A stretch of DNA of 64,000 nucleotides from Micromonospora sp. WMMD980 (GTDB lineage: Bacteria; Actinomycetota; Actinomycetes; Mycobacteriales; Micromonosporaceae), in NCBI RefSeq assembly GCF_029626035.1, contig NZ_JARUBE010000003.1:2976001-3040000 (forward strand), given 5' to 3'. The notes below the pieces were generated by a model. That model had not been told where the DNA came from. It saw only the letters and a list, made by a program, of their open reading frames with translations, and ran no database searches. Below are positions 28,570-37,547 of the stretch, one piece after another. How positions within the stretch are numbered: position 1 is the stretch's first letter; the number at the start of each line of letters is the position of its first letter. A program made the translations under genes and the position numbers.

Positions 28570-29262
28570 TCAGCGGGCGAAGGCCAGGAGCACCTCGACG
28601 TCCTGCCCCGGCCACGCGCCGGTGAGCCGGCCCACCTCCGGGAGATCCGCCGTCCCCGCGCGGCGACCGCCACCCACCGGCGGGGCGCCGGCCGACGCCG
28701 CCCCGACCTCGGACGGCATCGCCGCGACGGGGCGACGGACCAGGGCCAGCTCGACGCCGCCGGCCCGGATCAGCGTCGGGTCGCCGTCCACCACCTCGTC
28801 GGCCGGGCCGGCCGGCAGCGCCCGGTCGGTGCGGCTGCCCGCCACCGTCATGGTCGGCTCACGCACCTGCCGCTCGCCGTCGACCTCGAAGTACTCCTCC
28901 GCCTGGCCGGCGTCGGCCAGCACCGCGGCGGCCAGCGCCGGCGGGTAGACCGGATCACCGGCGGCGTCGTACACCCAGCGGCGCCCGAGCACCGAGTGCT
29001 CCACGACGCCGACCAGGAAACGGTCCGCGCCGGCCAGCGGCGCGCCCCGGTAGGTCAGCGGCACCTGCAGCACCGGACCGTTCCCGGCCCGCACGAGCAG
29101 CGTCTCGATGCCGACCTCACCGGCCGGATCGTCGAACCGGTAGGCCGCCACCCGGCTGACCGCCGCACCCACCTCCCCCGCGAACCAGGGCTGGCCGGGC
29201 AGCCAGGGCACGAGCAGTTCCAGCTTCGAGGGGCGCAGTTCCGCGCGATGCAGCAGGGCCAT
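28570..29262 (-). CDS. CG0192-related / maltokinase N-cap-like protein
   Basis: This 230-residue actinobacterial protein begins MALLHRAELRPSKLELLVPWLPGQPWF. It resembles the N-terminal cap-like module of maltokinases and CG0192-family proteins, without a kinase domain. ATG 29262 is chosen from this conserved start; there is no obvious ribosome site. It is divergent from a small membrane protein. The function is unknown; the family name is from memory of similar sequences. Confidence 0.7.
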   Translation of the reverse strand: MALLHRAELRPSKLELLVPWLPGQPWFAGEVGAAVSRVAAYRFDDPAGEVGIETLLVRAGNGPVLQVPLTYRGAPLAGADRFLVGVVEHSVLGRRWVYDAAGDPVYPPALAAAVLADAGQAEEYFEVDGERQVREPTMTVAGSRTDRALPAGPADEVVDGDPTLIRAGGVELALVRRPVAAMPSEVGAASAGAPPVGGGRRAGTADLPEVGRLTGAWPGQDVEVLLAFAR

Positions 29263-29343
29263 GCGCAAGATCGTACTGTCGGAGGGTGGCCGTCGGGTTT
29301 GCCGAACCCGGTGGCGGGGGCACCACCGGGGCCGGAGGCGCGG

Positions 29344-29880
29344 ATGGAGACGTCGGTGGAACAGGTCGACCAGGCGGCCCGGGTACGCCCGGCGCCGCGC
29401 TGGGTGGCGCCCACGTTCGTGGCGCTGGCCGTGCTCACCCTGCCCTGGATCGGATACCTGGCGTTCACCCTGCCCCGGCACCAGGTGACCGTGCACTACC
29501 GGGCCGCCTGGGTCGGCTTCGACCTCGGTCTGGTGGCGTTGCTCGGGCTGACCGCCTGGCACGCGTACCGGGGAAACCGGCAGGTGGTGCTCGCGGCCGC
29601 CGCCACCGCGACCATGCTCGCGGTGGACGCCTGGTTCGACGTGACCACCACGCCGCCCGGCCCCGACCTGGTGGTGTCGATCGTGCTGGCGGCGCTGGTC
29701 GAGCTGCCGTTGGCCGGGGTGTGCCTGTGGATCGCCCGGCACGGCGACCGGATGGTGCAGCGGCGGCTGCGTCAGCTCGCGGTCCGCGCGGAACTCGCCG
29801 CCGACCGGGCCGCGGCCGCCCAGCGGACCGCCACCGGCGCCCGCCGCCGGCTCGCCCGGGTGCGGGGCCGGCTGCGCTGA
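29344..29880 (+). CDS. Small integral membrane protein
   Basis: This 178-residue protein has four predicted TM helices (starting at WVAPTFVALAVLTLPWIGYLAF, GFDLGLVALLGLTAW, VVLAAAATATMLAVDAWF and LVVSIVLAALVELPLAGVCLW). A highly basic C-terminal helix follows (RRRLRQLAVRAELAADRAAAAQ type). GGAGG precedes the ATG at 29344. It ends 1 bp before the convergent HIT gene. Unknown function, actinobacterial type. Confidence 0.82.
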   Translation: METSVEQVDQAARVRPAPRWVAPTFVALAVLTLPWIGYLAFTLPRHQVTVHYRAAWVGFDLGLVALLGLTAWHAYRGNRQVVLAAAATATMLAVDAWFDVTTTPPGPDLVVSIVLAALVELPLAGVCLWIARHGDRMVQRRLRQLAVRAELAADRAAAAQRTATGARRRLARVRGRLR

Positions 29881-29881
29881 G

Positions 29882-30427
29882 TCAGGCCGGCCACACCTTG
29901 GCGAACAGGTCACGGGTGTCGGTGAGCAACTGCGGCAGCACCTTGGTGCGCCCGATCACCGGCATGAAGTTGGCGTCGCCGCCCCAGCGCGGCACCACGT
30001 GCTGGTGCAGGTGCGCGGCGATGCCCGCGCCGGCCACGCCGCCCTGGTTCATGCCCAGGTTGAACCCGTGCGCGCTGGACACCTGCCGGACCACCCGCAT
30101 GGCGGCCTTGGTGAACGTGGCCAGCTCGGCCGTCTCCGGCGCGTCCAGCTCGGTGTAGTCGGCCACGTGCCGGTAGGGGCAGACCAGCAGGTGCCCGGGG
30201 TTGTAGGGGTAGAGGTTGAGCACCGCGAACACGTGCTCGCCGCGGGCGACCACCAGGCTCTCCTCCGCCGGGCGGCCGGGGGCCAGGCAGAACGGGCAGC
30301 CGGTCGGCTTCTCGTAGCCGCCCTCGGGCCGGTCCGCGCCGGAGATGTAGGTCATCCGGTGCGGCGTCCAGAGCCGCTCCAGCCCGTCCGCCAGACCACT
30401 GTCCGCGTGCCGCTCCACCCCTGTCAC
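29882..30427 (-). CDS. HIT domain protein (Ap4A phosphorylase/hydrolase-like)
   Basis: This 181-residue histidine-triad protein has the triad HLHQHVVPRWGGDANFMPV and the upstream LNLYPYNPGHLLVCPYRHV, typical of the Rv2613c group of Ap4A-cleaving enzymes. The start is GTG 30427, because the N-terminal block ERLWTPHRMTYI is conserved upstream of the first ATG. A TAGGAT box lies exactly 7 nt before it. It sits just downstream of thrS, as in mycobacteria, but its usual neighbour pgsA is 5 kb away here. Confidence 0.9.
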   Translation of the reverse strand: MTGVERHADSGLADGLERLWTPHRMTYISGADRPEGGYEKPTGCPFCLAPGRPAEESLVVARGEHVFAVLNLYPYNPGHLLVCPYRHVADYTELDAPETAELATFTKAAMRVVRQVSSAHGFNLGMNQGGVAGAGIAAHLHQHVVPRWGGDANFMPVIGRTKVLPQLLTDTRDLFAKVWPA

Positions 30428-30434
30428 ACCGGCG

Positions 30435-30440
30435 ATCCTA
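30435..30440 (-). promoter_or_regulatory. -10 element (TAGGAT) for the HIT gene
   Basis: TAGGAT on the minus strand, 7 nt from the GTG start, consistent with a leaderless mRNA starting independently of thrS. Confidence 0.5.
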
Positions 30441-30477
30441 CGATCCGCGCCCCCCGCCCGCCGAACCGCGCCGGCGC

Positions 30478-32487
30478 TCAGGCGGCGGAGGGGCCCCCGT
30501 TGGTGCGGGACTCGACCACCTCGCGGACGTGCGCCACCGCCTCGTCGACTGGCACGCCGTTGCGCTGCGACCCGTCCCGGTAGCGGAAGGAGACCGTGCC
30601 GGCGGCCACGTCGTCGTCCCCGGCGATCACCATGAACGGGATCTTCTGCTGCTGGGCGTTGCGGATCTTCTTCTGCATCCGGTCGTCGCCCATGTCGACG
30701 TCGGCCCGGACCCCGTTGCGGCGCAGGGTGGTGACGAAGTCCTGGAGGTAGTCGGCGTGGTCGTCGCGGATCGGGATGCCGACCACCTGCACCGGGGCGA
30801 GCCAGGCCGGGAACGCGCCCGCGTAGTGCTCGGTGAGCACGCCGATGAACCGCTCGATCGAGCCGAACTTCGCGCAGTGGATCATCACCGGCTGCTGCCG
30901 GGTGCCGTCGGCCGCCTGGTACTCCAGCCCGAAGCCCTTCGGCTGGTTGAAGTCGTACTGGATGGTCGAGAGCTGCCAGGTGCGGCCGATGGCGTCCTTG
31001 GCCTGCACGGAGATCTTCGGGCCGTAGAAGGCCGCGCCGCCCGGGTCCGGCACCAGGTCCAGGCCGGTCTCCCGGGCGCACTGCTCCAGCACCGCGGTCG
31101 CCGTCGCCCAGTCCTCGTCGGACCCCACGAACTTGTCCAGCCGGGCCTCGTCGCGCGTCGACAACTCCAGGTAGAAGTCGTCGATGCCGAAGTCCTTCAG
31201 CAGGCTCAACACGAAGCCGAGCAGGTGCTTGATCTCGGCCGGCGCCTGCTCCCGGGTGCAGTAGGAGTGCGAGTCGTCCTGGGTCAGGCCGCGCACCCGG
31301 GTCAGCCCGTGCACCACGCCCGACTTCTCATACCGGTAGACCGACCCGAATTCGAACAGCCGCATCGGCAGCTCGCGGTAGGACCGCCCGCGCGAGCGGT
31401 AGATCAGGTTGTGCATCGGGCAGTTCATCGCCTTGAGGTAGTAGTCCGCGCCCTCCAACTCCATGGGCGGATACATGCCGTCGGCGTAGTAGGGCAGGTG
31501 GCCCGACGTGTGGAAGAGACCCTCCTTGGAGATGTGCGGCGTCCCGACGTACTGGAAGCCCTCCTCGATGTGGCGGGTGCGGACGTAGTCCTCCATCACC
31601 CGCTTGAGCACGCCACCCTTGGGGTGGAAGACGGGCAGGCCGGAGCCGATCTCGTCGGGGAAGCTGAACAGGTCGAGGTCGGTGCCGAGCTTGCGGTGGT
31701 CGCGCCGGGCGGCCTCCTCCAACAACCGCAGGTACGCCTTCAGCTCGTCGCGGGTCGGCCAGGCGGTGCCGTAGACGCGCTGGAGCTGCGGGTTCTTCTC
31801 CGACCCGCGCCAGTAGGCGGCGGCGGAGCGCATCAGCTTGAACGCGCCGATCAGCCGGGTGTTCGGCAGGTGCGGGCCCCGGCACAGGTCCGACCAGCAG
31901 ACCTTGTCCTCGTTCGCGGCGAGGTTGTCGTAGATGGTCAGCTCGCCGCCGCCCACCTCCATCACCTCGGAGGAGTCGAGCCCTTCGCCCTTGACCTCGA
32001 TCAGCTCCAGCTTGAACGGCTCGGCGGCCAACTCTCCCCGGGCCTCGTCGAGGCTGGCGAAGCGGCGCCGGCGGAACCGCTGGCCGGACTTGACGATCTC
32101 CTGCATCCGCTTCTCGAGCTTCGCCAGGTCCTCCGGCTGGAACGGCTTGTCCACGCCGAAGTCGTAGTAGAAGCCGTTCTCGATCGGCGGGCCGATGCCG
32201 AGCTTCGCCTCCGGGAAGACGTCCTGCACGGCCTGGGCGAGCACGTGCGCGGTGGAGTGCCGCAGCACCTCCAGACCGGCCGGGCTGTCCAGCGGCACCG
32301 GCTCGACCGAGGTCTCCTCGGCCGGCTTCCAGTCGAGGTCGCGCAGCTTGCCCTGCGGGTCGCGGACCACCACGACGGCCTTCGGCCCGCTCGTGGGCAG
32401 GCCGGCCGCGGCCACCGCGTCGGCCGCCGTGGTCCCGGCGGCGACGACGACGGGGTCGGCCACGACGGGGATACGGGGTGCGGACAC
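30478..32487 (-). CDS. thrS: Threonyl-tRNA synthetase
   Basis: This class II synthetase has 669 residues. An N-terminal TGS-like domain is followed by the editing domain ([16 protein letters not shown] ... ) and the catalytic core ([31 protein letters not shown], motif 2). The C-terminal anticodon-binding domain has [13 protein letters not shown]. The start is GTG 32487. I saw no T-box or other obvious leader upstream. Downstream is the HIT gene, separated by 50 bp. Confidence 0.98.
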   Translation of the reverse strand: MSAPRIPVVADPVVVAAGTTAADAVAAAGLPTSGPKAVVVVRDPQGKLRDLDWKPAEETSVEPVPLDSPAGLEVLRHSTAHVLAQAVQDVFPEAKLGIGPPIENGFYYDFGVDKPFQPEDLAKLEKRMQEIVKSGQRFRRRRFASLDEARGELAAEPFKLELIEVKGEGLDSSEVMEVGGGELTIYDNLAANEDKVCWSDLCRGPHLPNTRLIGAFKLMRSAAAYWRGSEKNPQLQRVYGTAWPTRDELKAYLRLLEEAARRDHRKLGTDLDLFSFPDEIGSGLPVFHPKGGVLKRVMEDYVRTRHIEEGFQYVGTPHISKEGLFHTSGHLPYYADGMYPPMELEGADYYLKAMNCPMHNLIYRSRGRSYRELPMRLFEFGSVYRYEKSGVVHGLTRVRGLTQDDSHSYCTREQAPAEIKHLLGFVLSLLKDFGIDDFYLELSTRDEARLDKFVGSDEDWATATAVLEQCARETGLDLVPDPGGAAFYGPKISVQAKDAIGRTWQLSTIQYDFNQPKGFGLEYQAADGTRQQPVMIHCAKFGSIERFIGVLTEHYAGAFPAWLAPVQVVGIPIRDDHADYLQDFVTTLRRNGVRADVDMGDDRMQKKIRNAQQQKIPFMVIAGDDDVAAGTVSFRYRDGSQRNGVPVDEAVAHVREVVESRTNGGPSAA

Positions 32488-32686
32488 GGTGACTCCTGAC
32501 GTCGACGGTACGGATCTGCCGGTGACCGGCCCTGCGATGGTATCGGTCGCCCGGATCCGAGCCGTCGGCGACGCGGCCCACCGGTCACGAGTTCCCCGCC
32601 CTGTTGAACCTTTCGACCGTCCGGTCCGAACTACCAGATGGGGCCGGAGCCGGTACCGACCCCGCTCGAGAAGGATGGGGACGACG

Positions 32687-33589
32687 ATGAGGATGACCCG
32701 TCAGGGCAGGTGGGCGGCGGCGCTGCTGGCCGCCGCGCTCGCCGGAGCGGTGGCTTGGCCGGGCCCGGCCAGCGCCGCCGGCGTGACCGTCACGACCTCC
32801 CCCGGTGAGGTGCACCAGGGCGACGCGATCGAACTGTCCGTGGTGGTGCCCGCGGATCGACCCGGTACCCGGACCACGAAGATCGAGCTGACCATGCCGC
32901 CGGACGCCCCGATCGGGGAGGTCTACCCGCTGTCCGTGCCGGACTGGGGGCCGACCATCACCACCCGTGACCTGGATCAGCCGGTGGCGGGCATCCACAC
33001 CTCCGAACTGAACCAGGTGACCGAAGCCGTGACCTGGCTACGGGCGCCCGGCGCCGGCACCGGCGCGGCCCGGCTGCCGCTGGGCATGGGTCCGATGCCC
33101 GCCACCGACCTGCTCACCTTCACCGTGGTGCAGACGTACGCCGACGGCACGGTGGTCCGCTGGACGGACCCGGCCGGTGGCGCGCACCCGGCGCCGGCGG
33201 TGCCGTTGCTGCCGCCGCTGCCGGGCACCGCCTCGCACGGCGGCGACGCCGGTGCGGGCGCCGGGGGTCACGGCGGCCACGGCGCGGTGGGCGGCGCCCC
33301 GGGTGGCACGGCGCCGGCCGGGAACTCCGCCGGAGCGCCGGCGGTCGACGACGGACCGAGCGCCGATCTGCTGCTCGGTGGCGGCCTGCTCGCCGGCCTG
33401 GCCGGCGGGGCGGCGATCGGTTGGCTGCTCAGCCGCCGCCGGCGCGGCACCATGACCCTCCCGCCGGACACCGCCGATTCCCCCACCACCACCGTCTCCG
33501 CGCCCACCGACTCCGTCCAGGTGCCCGCGACCGGCGCCCCGGCCTCCGGCGAACCCGTCACCGCCGGCACCGCCCCCGCACGCCCCTGA
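32687..33589 (+). CDS. YcnI-like (DUF1775) secreted membrane-anchored protein
   Basis: This 300-residue protein has a signal peptide ([22 protein letters not shown]) and a DUF1775 domain ([22 protein letters not shown], then [12 protein letters not shown]). A Gly/His-rich linker leads to a C-terminal TM helix ([23 protein letters not shown]) with a basic cytoplasmic tail. Family members bind copper through an N-terminal His after cleavage; here the mature start is Gly (SAAGVTV), so that ligand is missing. ATG 32687 is favoured; 32675 and 32693 are possible. The copper role is therefore uncertain. Confidence 0.85.
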   Translation: MRMTRQGRWAAALLAAALAGAVAWPGPASAAGVTVTTSPGEVHQGDAIELSVVVPADRPGTRTTKIELTMPPDAPIGEVYPLSVPDWGPTITTRDLDQPVAGIHTSELNQVTEAVTWLRAPGAGTGAARLPLGMGPMPATDLLTFTVVQTYADGTVVRWTDPAGGAHPAPAVPLLPPLPGTASHGGDAGAGAGGHGGHGAVGGAPGGTAPAGNSAGAPAVDDGPSADLLLGGGLLAGLAGGAAIGWLLSRRRRGTMTLPPDTADSPTTTVSAPTDSVQVPATGAPASGEPVTAGTAPARP

Positions 33590-33662
33590 CTGCCGGCCGG
33601 CCACCCCGAACGCCACATGCTCCCGGTAACTGGAACCGTCTTCCACTGAGTGAGAACGTCGA

Positions 33663-33711
33663 AGATCTTGGTAGGAATGCGCTCCCAGGGGGCCGTTTCG
33701 TACCAAGATCT
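33663..33711. repeat. GATCTTGG hairpin between convergent genes
   Basis: AGATCTTGGTA (33663-33673) and TACCAAGATCT (33701-33711) are exact complements, with an imperfectly paired interior. It lies between convergent genes and probably works as a bidirectional terminator. The GATCTTG end resembles the hairpin at 6487-6531. Confidence 0.7.
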
Positions 33712-33740
33712 CGTGCGGCTCGCGCCGCGAGGCGGACCGG

Positions 33741-34670
33741 TCAGGCGGAAGCGGTGAGCCAGCCGGGCAGCGGTTCGCGGGCGGTCAGCCAGCCCTCGGG
33801 CACGCCGCCCGGGGTGCCGACGCCGGTGAACGCGGCGACGATCCCGCCGACGATCGCCGCCGTGGTGTCCACGTCGCCGCCCGCCTCCACGCACGCGCGG
33901 ATCGCGGCCGGGTAGTCGTGCAGCAGCGTGGCGGCGACCCAGAGCGTGAACGGGACGGTGTCCTGCGCGGTGACCCGCGAGCCGTTGCCCACCGCCTCGA
34001 CCACCTCGTCGGCCGGGCGGCCGAGCAGCGCGGCGGCCCGGCGTACCCCGCGGTGCACCTCGCCGGCCGGGTCGAGCATGCCGGCCACCGCGCCGAGCAG
34101 GCGGGCCGGCTCGGCGCGGTGGCCGTCGAGCCGGGCGCGGGCGGCCAGCGAGGCGGCCACCGCGACCGCCACCGCGCCGGCGACGCCCTCCGGATGGGCG
34201 TGCGTCACCTCGGCCGAGGCGCGGGCCTGCTCGGCGGCGCGCCCGGTGGAGTCGGCGTGCCAGGCGCCGAGCGGGGCGACGCGCATGGCCGCGCCGTTGC
34301 CGCACGAGCCCTGCCCGTCGAAGGCCGACGCGGCCGCCACCGGCCAGGGCGTGCCGGTGCGGATCAGCCGCAGGATCGTCACCGCGCCCGGGCCGTAGCC
34401 CCGGTAGGGTTCGCACCGCCCGGCGAAGGCCAGCGCCAACCGGTCGGGGTCGATCCGACCGGCGGAGGCCAGCTCGGCCACCACCGAGCAGGCCATCTCG
34501 GTGTCGTCGGTCCACTCCCACGGCGGCGCGGGCAGTCGCCCCGCGGCCAGGTCGGCGGGGTGGCGGCCGGGGACGAAGAACTGGGAGCCGAGGGCGTCGC
34601 CCACCGAGAGGCCGGCCAGCGCGTCGCGGGCGAGCGTGAGGCGGGTGTCGGGAAAGAGGGTGAACGTCAT
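33741..34670 (-). CDS. ADP-ribosylglycohydrolase family protein
   Basis: This DraG/ARH-fold hydrolase has 309 residues. It has the metal-binding WTDDTEM motif (about residue 53), a Gly-rich SCGNGAAMRVAPLG, and the C-terminal GGDVDTTAAIVGG motif. It would remove ADP-ribose from a protein or nucleic acid target. ATG 34670 is the start. It is divergent from a two-component regulator. No partner ADP-ribosyltransferase gene is visible in the window. Confidence 0.92.
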   Translation of the reverse strand: MTFTLFPDTRLTLARDALAGLSVGDALGSQFFVPGRHPADLAAGRLPAPPWEWTDDTEMACSVVAELASAGRIDPDRLALAFAGRCEPYRGYGPGAVTILRLIRTGTPWPVAAASAFDGQGSCGNGAAMRVAPLGAWHADSTGRAAEQARASAEVTHAHPEGVAGAVAVAVAASLAARARLDGHRAEPARLLGAVAGMLDPAGEVHRGVRRAAALLGRPADEVVEAVGNGSRVTAQDTVPFTLWVAATLLHDYPAAIRACVEAGGDVDTTAAIVGGIVAAFTGVGTPGGVPEGWLTAREPLPGWLTASA

Positions 34671-34743
34671 CGCCGTTCCAGCTTGCCCGGTTCCCCGGAC
34701 CGTCGCAACGCGATCGACTTGCCACGCCGAGTACGGTGCTGAC

Positions 34744-35433
34744 GTGGCAACCGTCCTGCTGGTCGAAGACGACCACGTCGTGCGTGGCGCCATGCTGCGG
34801 TCGCTGACCGACCGGGGGCACGCGGTGCACGCCGTCGGCACCGCGCTGGACGCGCTGCGGCGGGTCGCCGCGGAGACGCCCGACCTGGTGGTGCTCGATC
34901 TGGGCCTGCCGGACCTGGACGGCTCGGACGCGCTGCGCATGCTGCGCGGCATCACCGACGTGCCGATCATCATCGCCACCGCCCGCGACGACGAGCAGTC
35001 GGTGGTCCGGCTGCTGCGGGCCGGCGCGGACGACTACATGGTCAAGCCGTTCACCGGCGCGCACCTGGACGCCCGGATCACCACCGTGCTGCGCCGGGCC
35101 GGTCGGGCCAGCCGTACCGTGCAACCGGCCGTGCACACGGTCGGCGGTCTGCGGGTGGACGTGGGCGAGCGCAGCGCGGTGCTGGACGGGGAGTCCCTGG
35201 CCCTGACCCGCAAGGAATTCGACCTGCTGGCGTATCTCGCCGCTCGTCCCGGCCGGGTAGTGTCCCGGCGGGAACTCTTGGAGGAGGTATGGCGGCAGCC
35301 ATCGGTCGGCGAGGACCAGACCATCGACGTTCACCTGTACTGGCTCCGCCGCAAAATGGGCGAGTCCGCGGCGAAACCACGCTACCTGCGCACCGTGCGG
35401 GGGGTCGGCTTCCGGCTGGTGGCGCCGGACTGA
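34744..35433 (+). CDS. OmpR/PhoB-type response regulator
   Basis: This 229-residue protein has a receiver domain (LLVEDDH; phospho-acceptor Asp in LVVLDLGLPDLDG; Lys in YMVKPFTG). A C-terminal winged helix follows (LTRKEFDLLAYLAARPGRVVSR, and PRYLRTVRGVGFRL). The GTG start at 34744 has no ribosome site but a TACGGT box 6 nt upstream, fitting a leaderless mRNA. The downstream kinase overlaps or nearly touches. Confidence 0.95.
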   Translation: MATVLLVEDDHVVRGAMLRSLTDRGHAVHAVGTALDALRRVAAETPDLVVLDLGLPDLDGSDALRMLRGITDVPIIIATARDDEQSVVRLLRAGADDYMVKPFTGAHLDARITTVLRRAGRASRTVQPAVHTVGGLRVDVGERSAVLDGESLALTRKEFDLLAYLAARPGRVVSRRELLEEVWRQPSVGEDQTIDVHLYWLRRKMGESAAKPRYLRTVRGVGFRLVAPD

Positions 35434-35462
35434 GGCCGGCGCTGGCCTGGCTCACCGCCGGC

Positions 35463-36851
35463 ATGTGCAGCCTGGTCGCGCTCGCCTTCCTCATCCCGCT
35501 CGGCATCACCCTGGCCGACCAGTCGCGCGAGGAGAAGCTGGCCGACGCCGCCCGGCGCGGCGCGCTGGTCACCGGTGCGCTGGCGGTCAGCACCGACGCC
35601 GAGGTGGTCAAGCGGGCGGTGGCGGCCAGCGGTGACGACCCCGCGCTGCGGCCGGTCGTGCACGGCATCGGCGCCGACGAGTCGGGCGGTCGCGCCGACT
35701 CCTCCGCGATTGACGACGCCGCAGCGCAGCGGCGCTCGGTGGTGACCGAGGTGGACGGCGGGGTGCTGCGGCTCGACCCGGTGGTGCTCGGCGACCGGGT
35801 GGCCGTGGTGGAGGTCTTCGTCCCCGACGAGGTGCTCGACGAAGGCAGCGGTGGGCGGTGGCTGCTGCTGCTCGCGGTGGCGCTGGCCCTGGTCGGCGCC
35901 GCGGTGGTCGTGGTCGACCGGGTGGCGGCCCGGGCCGTGGACGCCACCGGCGACCTGGTCAAGGCGGCGCTCGCGGTGGGCGACGGCGAGCTGGGGGTAC
36001 GGGTCGAGCCGGCCGGCCCGCGGGAACTGGCCGAGGCCGGGCACGCGTTCAACCGGATGGCGGAACGGCTGGTGGCGCTGCGCGCCGACGAACACGAACT
36101 CGTCGCCGACCTGTCGCACCGGCTGCGTACCCCGCTGACCGCGCTACGGCTGGACGCGGAGGCCCTGGAGTCCGACGACACCAGCATCGGCACGTTCAGC
36201 GAGGCGGAGCTGGACCGCCGGCGCGGCATCCGGCGGATCCGGCAGGCCATCGTCACGTTGGAGGGCGAGGTCGACCAACTGATCAAGACCACCCGCAAGG
36301 CGGTCAGCCAGGAGACCGCGCCGGCGTCCTGCGACGTCAGCGAGGTGGTGCGGGACCGGATGGTCTTCTGGTCGGCGCTGGCCGGCGACCAGAACCGGCC
36401 GCACCGGGTGGTCGGGGCGCAGTTGCGCATCCCGGCGCCGGTGCCGCGCGCCGAGCTGGCGGCCGCGCTGGACGCGGTGATCGGCAACGTCTTCCGCTAC
36501 ACCCCGCAGGGCACCGCGTTCGAGGTGGCGGTGAGCCGCCGCGACGGCTGGGTGGCGATCCGGATCGACGACGCCGGGCCGGGCATCGCCAACCCGGACC
36601 GGGCGTTGCGCCGGGGCGAGAGCGACCAGGGCTCCACCGGGCTCGGGCTGGACATCGCCAAGCGGGTCGCGTTGCAGGCGAACGGTTCGGTGAGCCTCGA
36701 CCGGGCGCGCCTCGGCGGGGCCAGCGTGGTGATGCTGCTGGCCGATCCGGACGCGGCGCCCCGGCCGGTCAACCGGTTCGGGCTGGTCGGCCGGATGACG
36801 CGGGAGGCCCGCGAGCCGCGCGCCGGGCGGCGCTGGCCGCGTCCGCGCTGA
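35463..36851 (+). CDS. HAMP-containing sensor histidine kinase
   Basis: About 462 residues from ATG 35463. A TM helix (MCSLVALAFLIPLGITLA), an extracellular domain of about 120 residues, a second TM (WLLLLAVALALVGAAVVVV) and HAMP (RELAEAGHAFNRMAERL) come first. HisKA follows with the phospho-acceptor in DLSHRLRTPLTALRLDAEAL. The ATPase domain has N box GNVFRYTP, DDAGPGIANP and STGLGLDIAK. A CTG at 35430 overlapping the regulator stop (CTGA) could be the real, non-canonical start and would add 11 residues. It is the partner of the preceding regulator. Confidence 0.92.
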   Translation: MCSLVALAFLIPLGITLADQSREEKLADAARRGALVTGALAVSTDAEVVKRAVAASGDDPALRPVVHGIGADESGGRADSSAIDDAAAQRRSVVTEVDGGVLRLDPVVLGDRVAVVEVFVPDEVLDEGSGGRWLLLLAVALALVGAAVVVVDRVAARAVDATGDLVKAALAVGDGELGVRVEPAGPRELAEAGHAFNRMAERLVALRADEHELVADLSHRLRTPLTALRLDAEALESDDTSIGTFSEAELDRRRGIRRIRQAIVTLEGEVDQLIKTTRKAVSQETAPASCDVSEVVRDRMVFWSALAGDQNRPHRVVGAQLRIPAPVPRAELAAALDAVIGNVFRYTPQGTAFEVAVSRRDGWVAIRIDDAGPGIANPDRALRRGESDQGSTGLGLDIAKRVALQANGSVSLDRARLGGASVVMLLADPDAAPRPVNRFGLVGRMTREAREPRAGRRWPRPR

Positions 36852-36896
36852 CCCGTGACTGTGCGGCGGCGCAAGTTCTCCTTAGGAGTGTTTTAA

Positions 36897-36916
36897 CGAC
36901 CCCCGCCACGGGGTCG
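36897..36916. terminator. Hairpin after the two-component operon
   Basis: CGACCCC (36897-36903), a 6-nt loop, GGGGTCG (36910-36916). A perfect small palindrome CTCCTTAGGAG lies just before at 36878-36888. Either could mark the operon end or the promoter zone of the next gene. Confidence 0.4.
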
Positions 36917-37077
36917 CGAAATGCCAGGATCTTCCCCAGAACCCATCAGTTCCGTCGGCCGGGACGCCCCGTAACACCTTCCGGCCGGCGGATCCGTGCG
37001 CGCGGCGGGAGTCCGGTCCCCCCACACCTCGCTCCCGTCGCGCGCCGCTCTCACCGTGGAGTCGGGCGGAGGTGACC

Positions 37078-37356
37078 GTGGTGACGCCGACCGTCAGCCG
37101 CCTGCTCCGGTGGGGCGTCGTGATCGGCCTCGGCATCGCCCTCACCCTCGCCGTCTGGCAGGACCCGGTGCTCGCGCACGGCCCGGGCCGCGCCGCCGGG
37201 AACATGTCTGGTTGCGCCGTCGCACTGCTCGCGCCGGCCGCGCTCGGGGTGCTCCTGGCCACCCGGCGCCGGCCGCCCCGGCTGTCCCGGCGGCCGGCGC
37301 CCGTGCGACCGCTCAGCGCCCCCGCCCGGCATGGGCGAACGCACCGAACGACGTGA
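37078..37356 (+). CDS. Small membrane protein ending inside the tandem repeat
   Basis: About 92 residues (GTG 37078 with GGAGG 6 nt upstream; GTG 37072 and 37081 also possible). Two hydrophobic segments are predicted (WGVVIGLGIALTLAVW and GCAVALLAPAALGVLLA), followed by a very basic Arg/Pro-rich tail. Its last residues and stop codon are supplied by the first unit of the 57-bp repeat array, so the repeat may have truncated or extended the original end. Unknown function. Confidence 0.6.
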   Translation: MVTPTVSRLLRWGVVIGLGIALTLAVWQDPVLAHGPGRAAGNMSGCAVALLAPAALGVLLATRRRPPRLSRRPAPVRPLSAPARHGRTHRTT

Positions 37357-37547
37357 GGGCCGTGAGCCCATGCCCAGCCAGCACGGCATGGGCGAACGCA
37401 CCGAACGACGTGAGGGCCGTGAGCCCATGCCCGGCCAGCACCGCATGGGCGAACGCACCGAACGACGTGAGGGCCGTGAGCCCATGCCCGGCCAGCACGG
37501 CATGGGCGAACGCACCGAACGACGTGAGGGCCGTGAGCCCGTGCCCG
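37329..37547 (+). repeat. 57-bp tandem repeat, 3.85 copies
   Basis: Units start at 37329, 37386, 37443 and 37500 (exact 57-bp period) and differ at only one or two positions. The fourth copy stops at the deaminase stop codon (37548). Each unit contains an 8-bp inverted repeat GCATGGGC-N29-GCCCATGC, so each RNA copy can fold. Being 19 codons long, it leaves reading frames open on both strands (for example GERTERREGREPMP on the plus strand). It lies between convergent genes. Confidence 0.95.

Noticed and set aside
30478..32686. T-box riboswitch before thrS
   Set aside because: The region upstream of 32487 shows no T-box core or anti-terminator-like pairing that I could see.
37329..37547. CRISPR array
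   Set aside because: The units are contiguous 57-bp tandem repeats with no unique spacers, and no cas genes are nearby.
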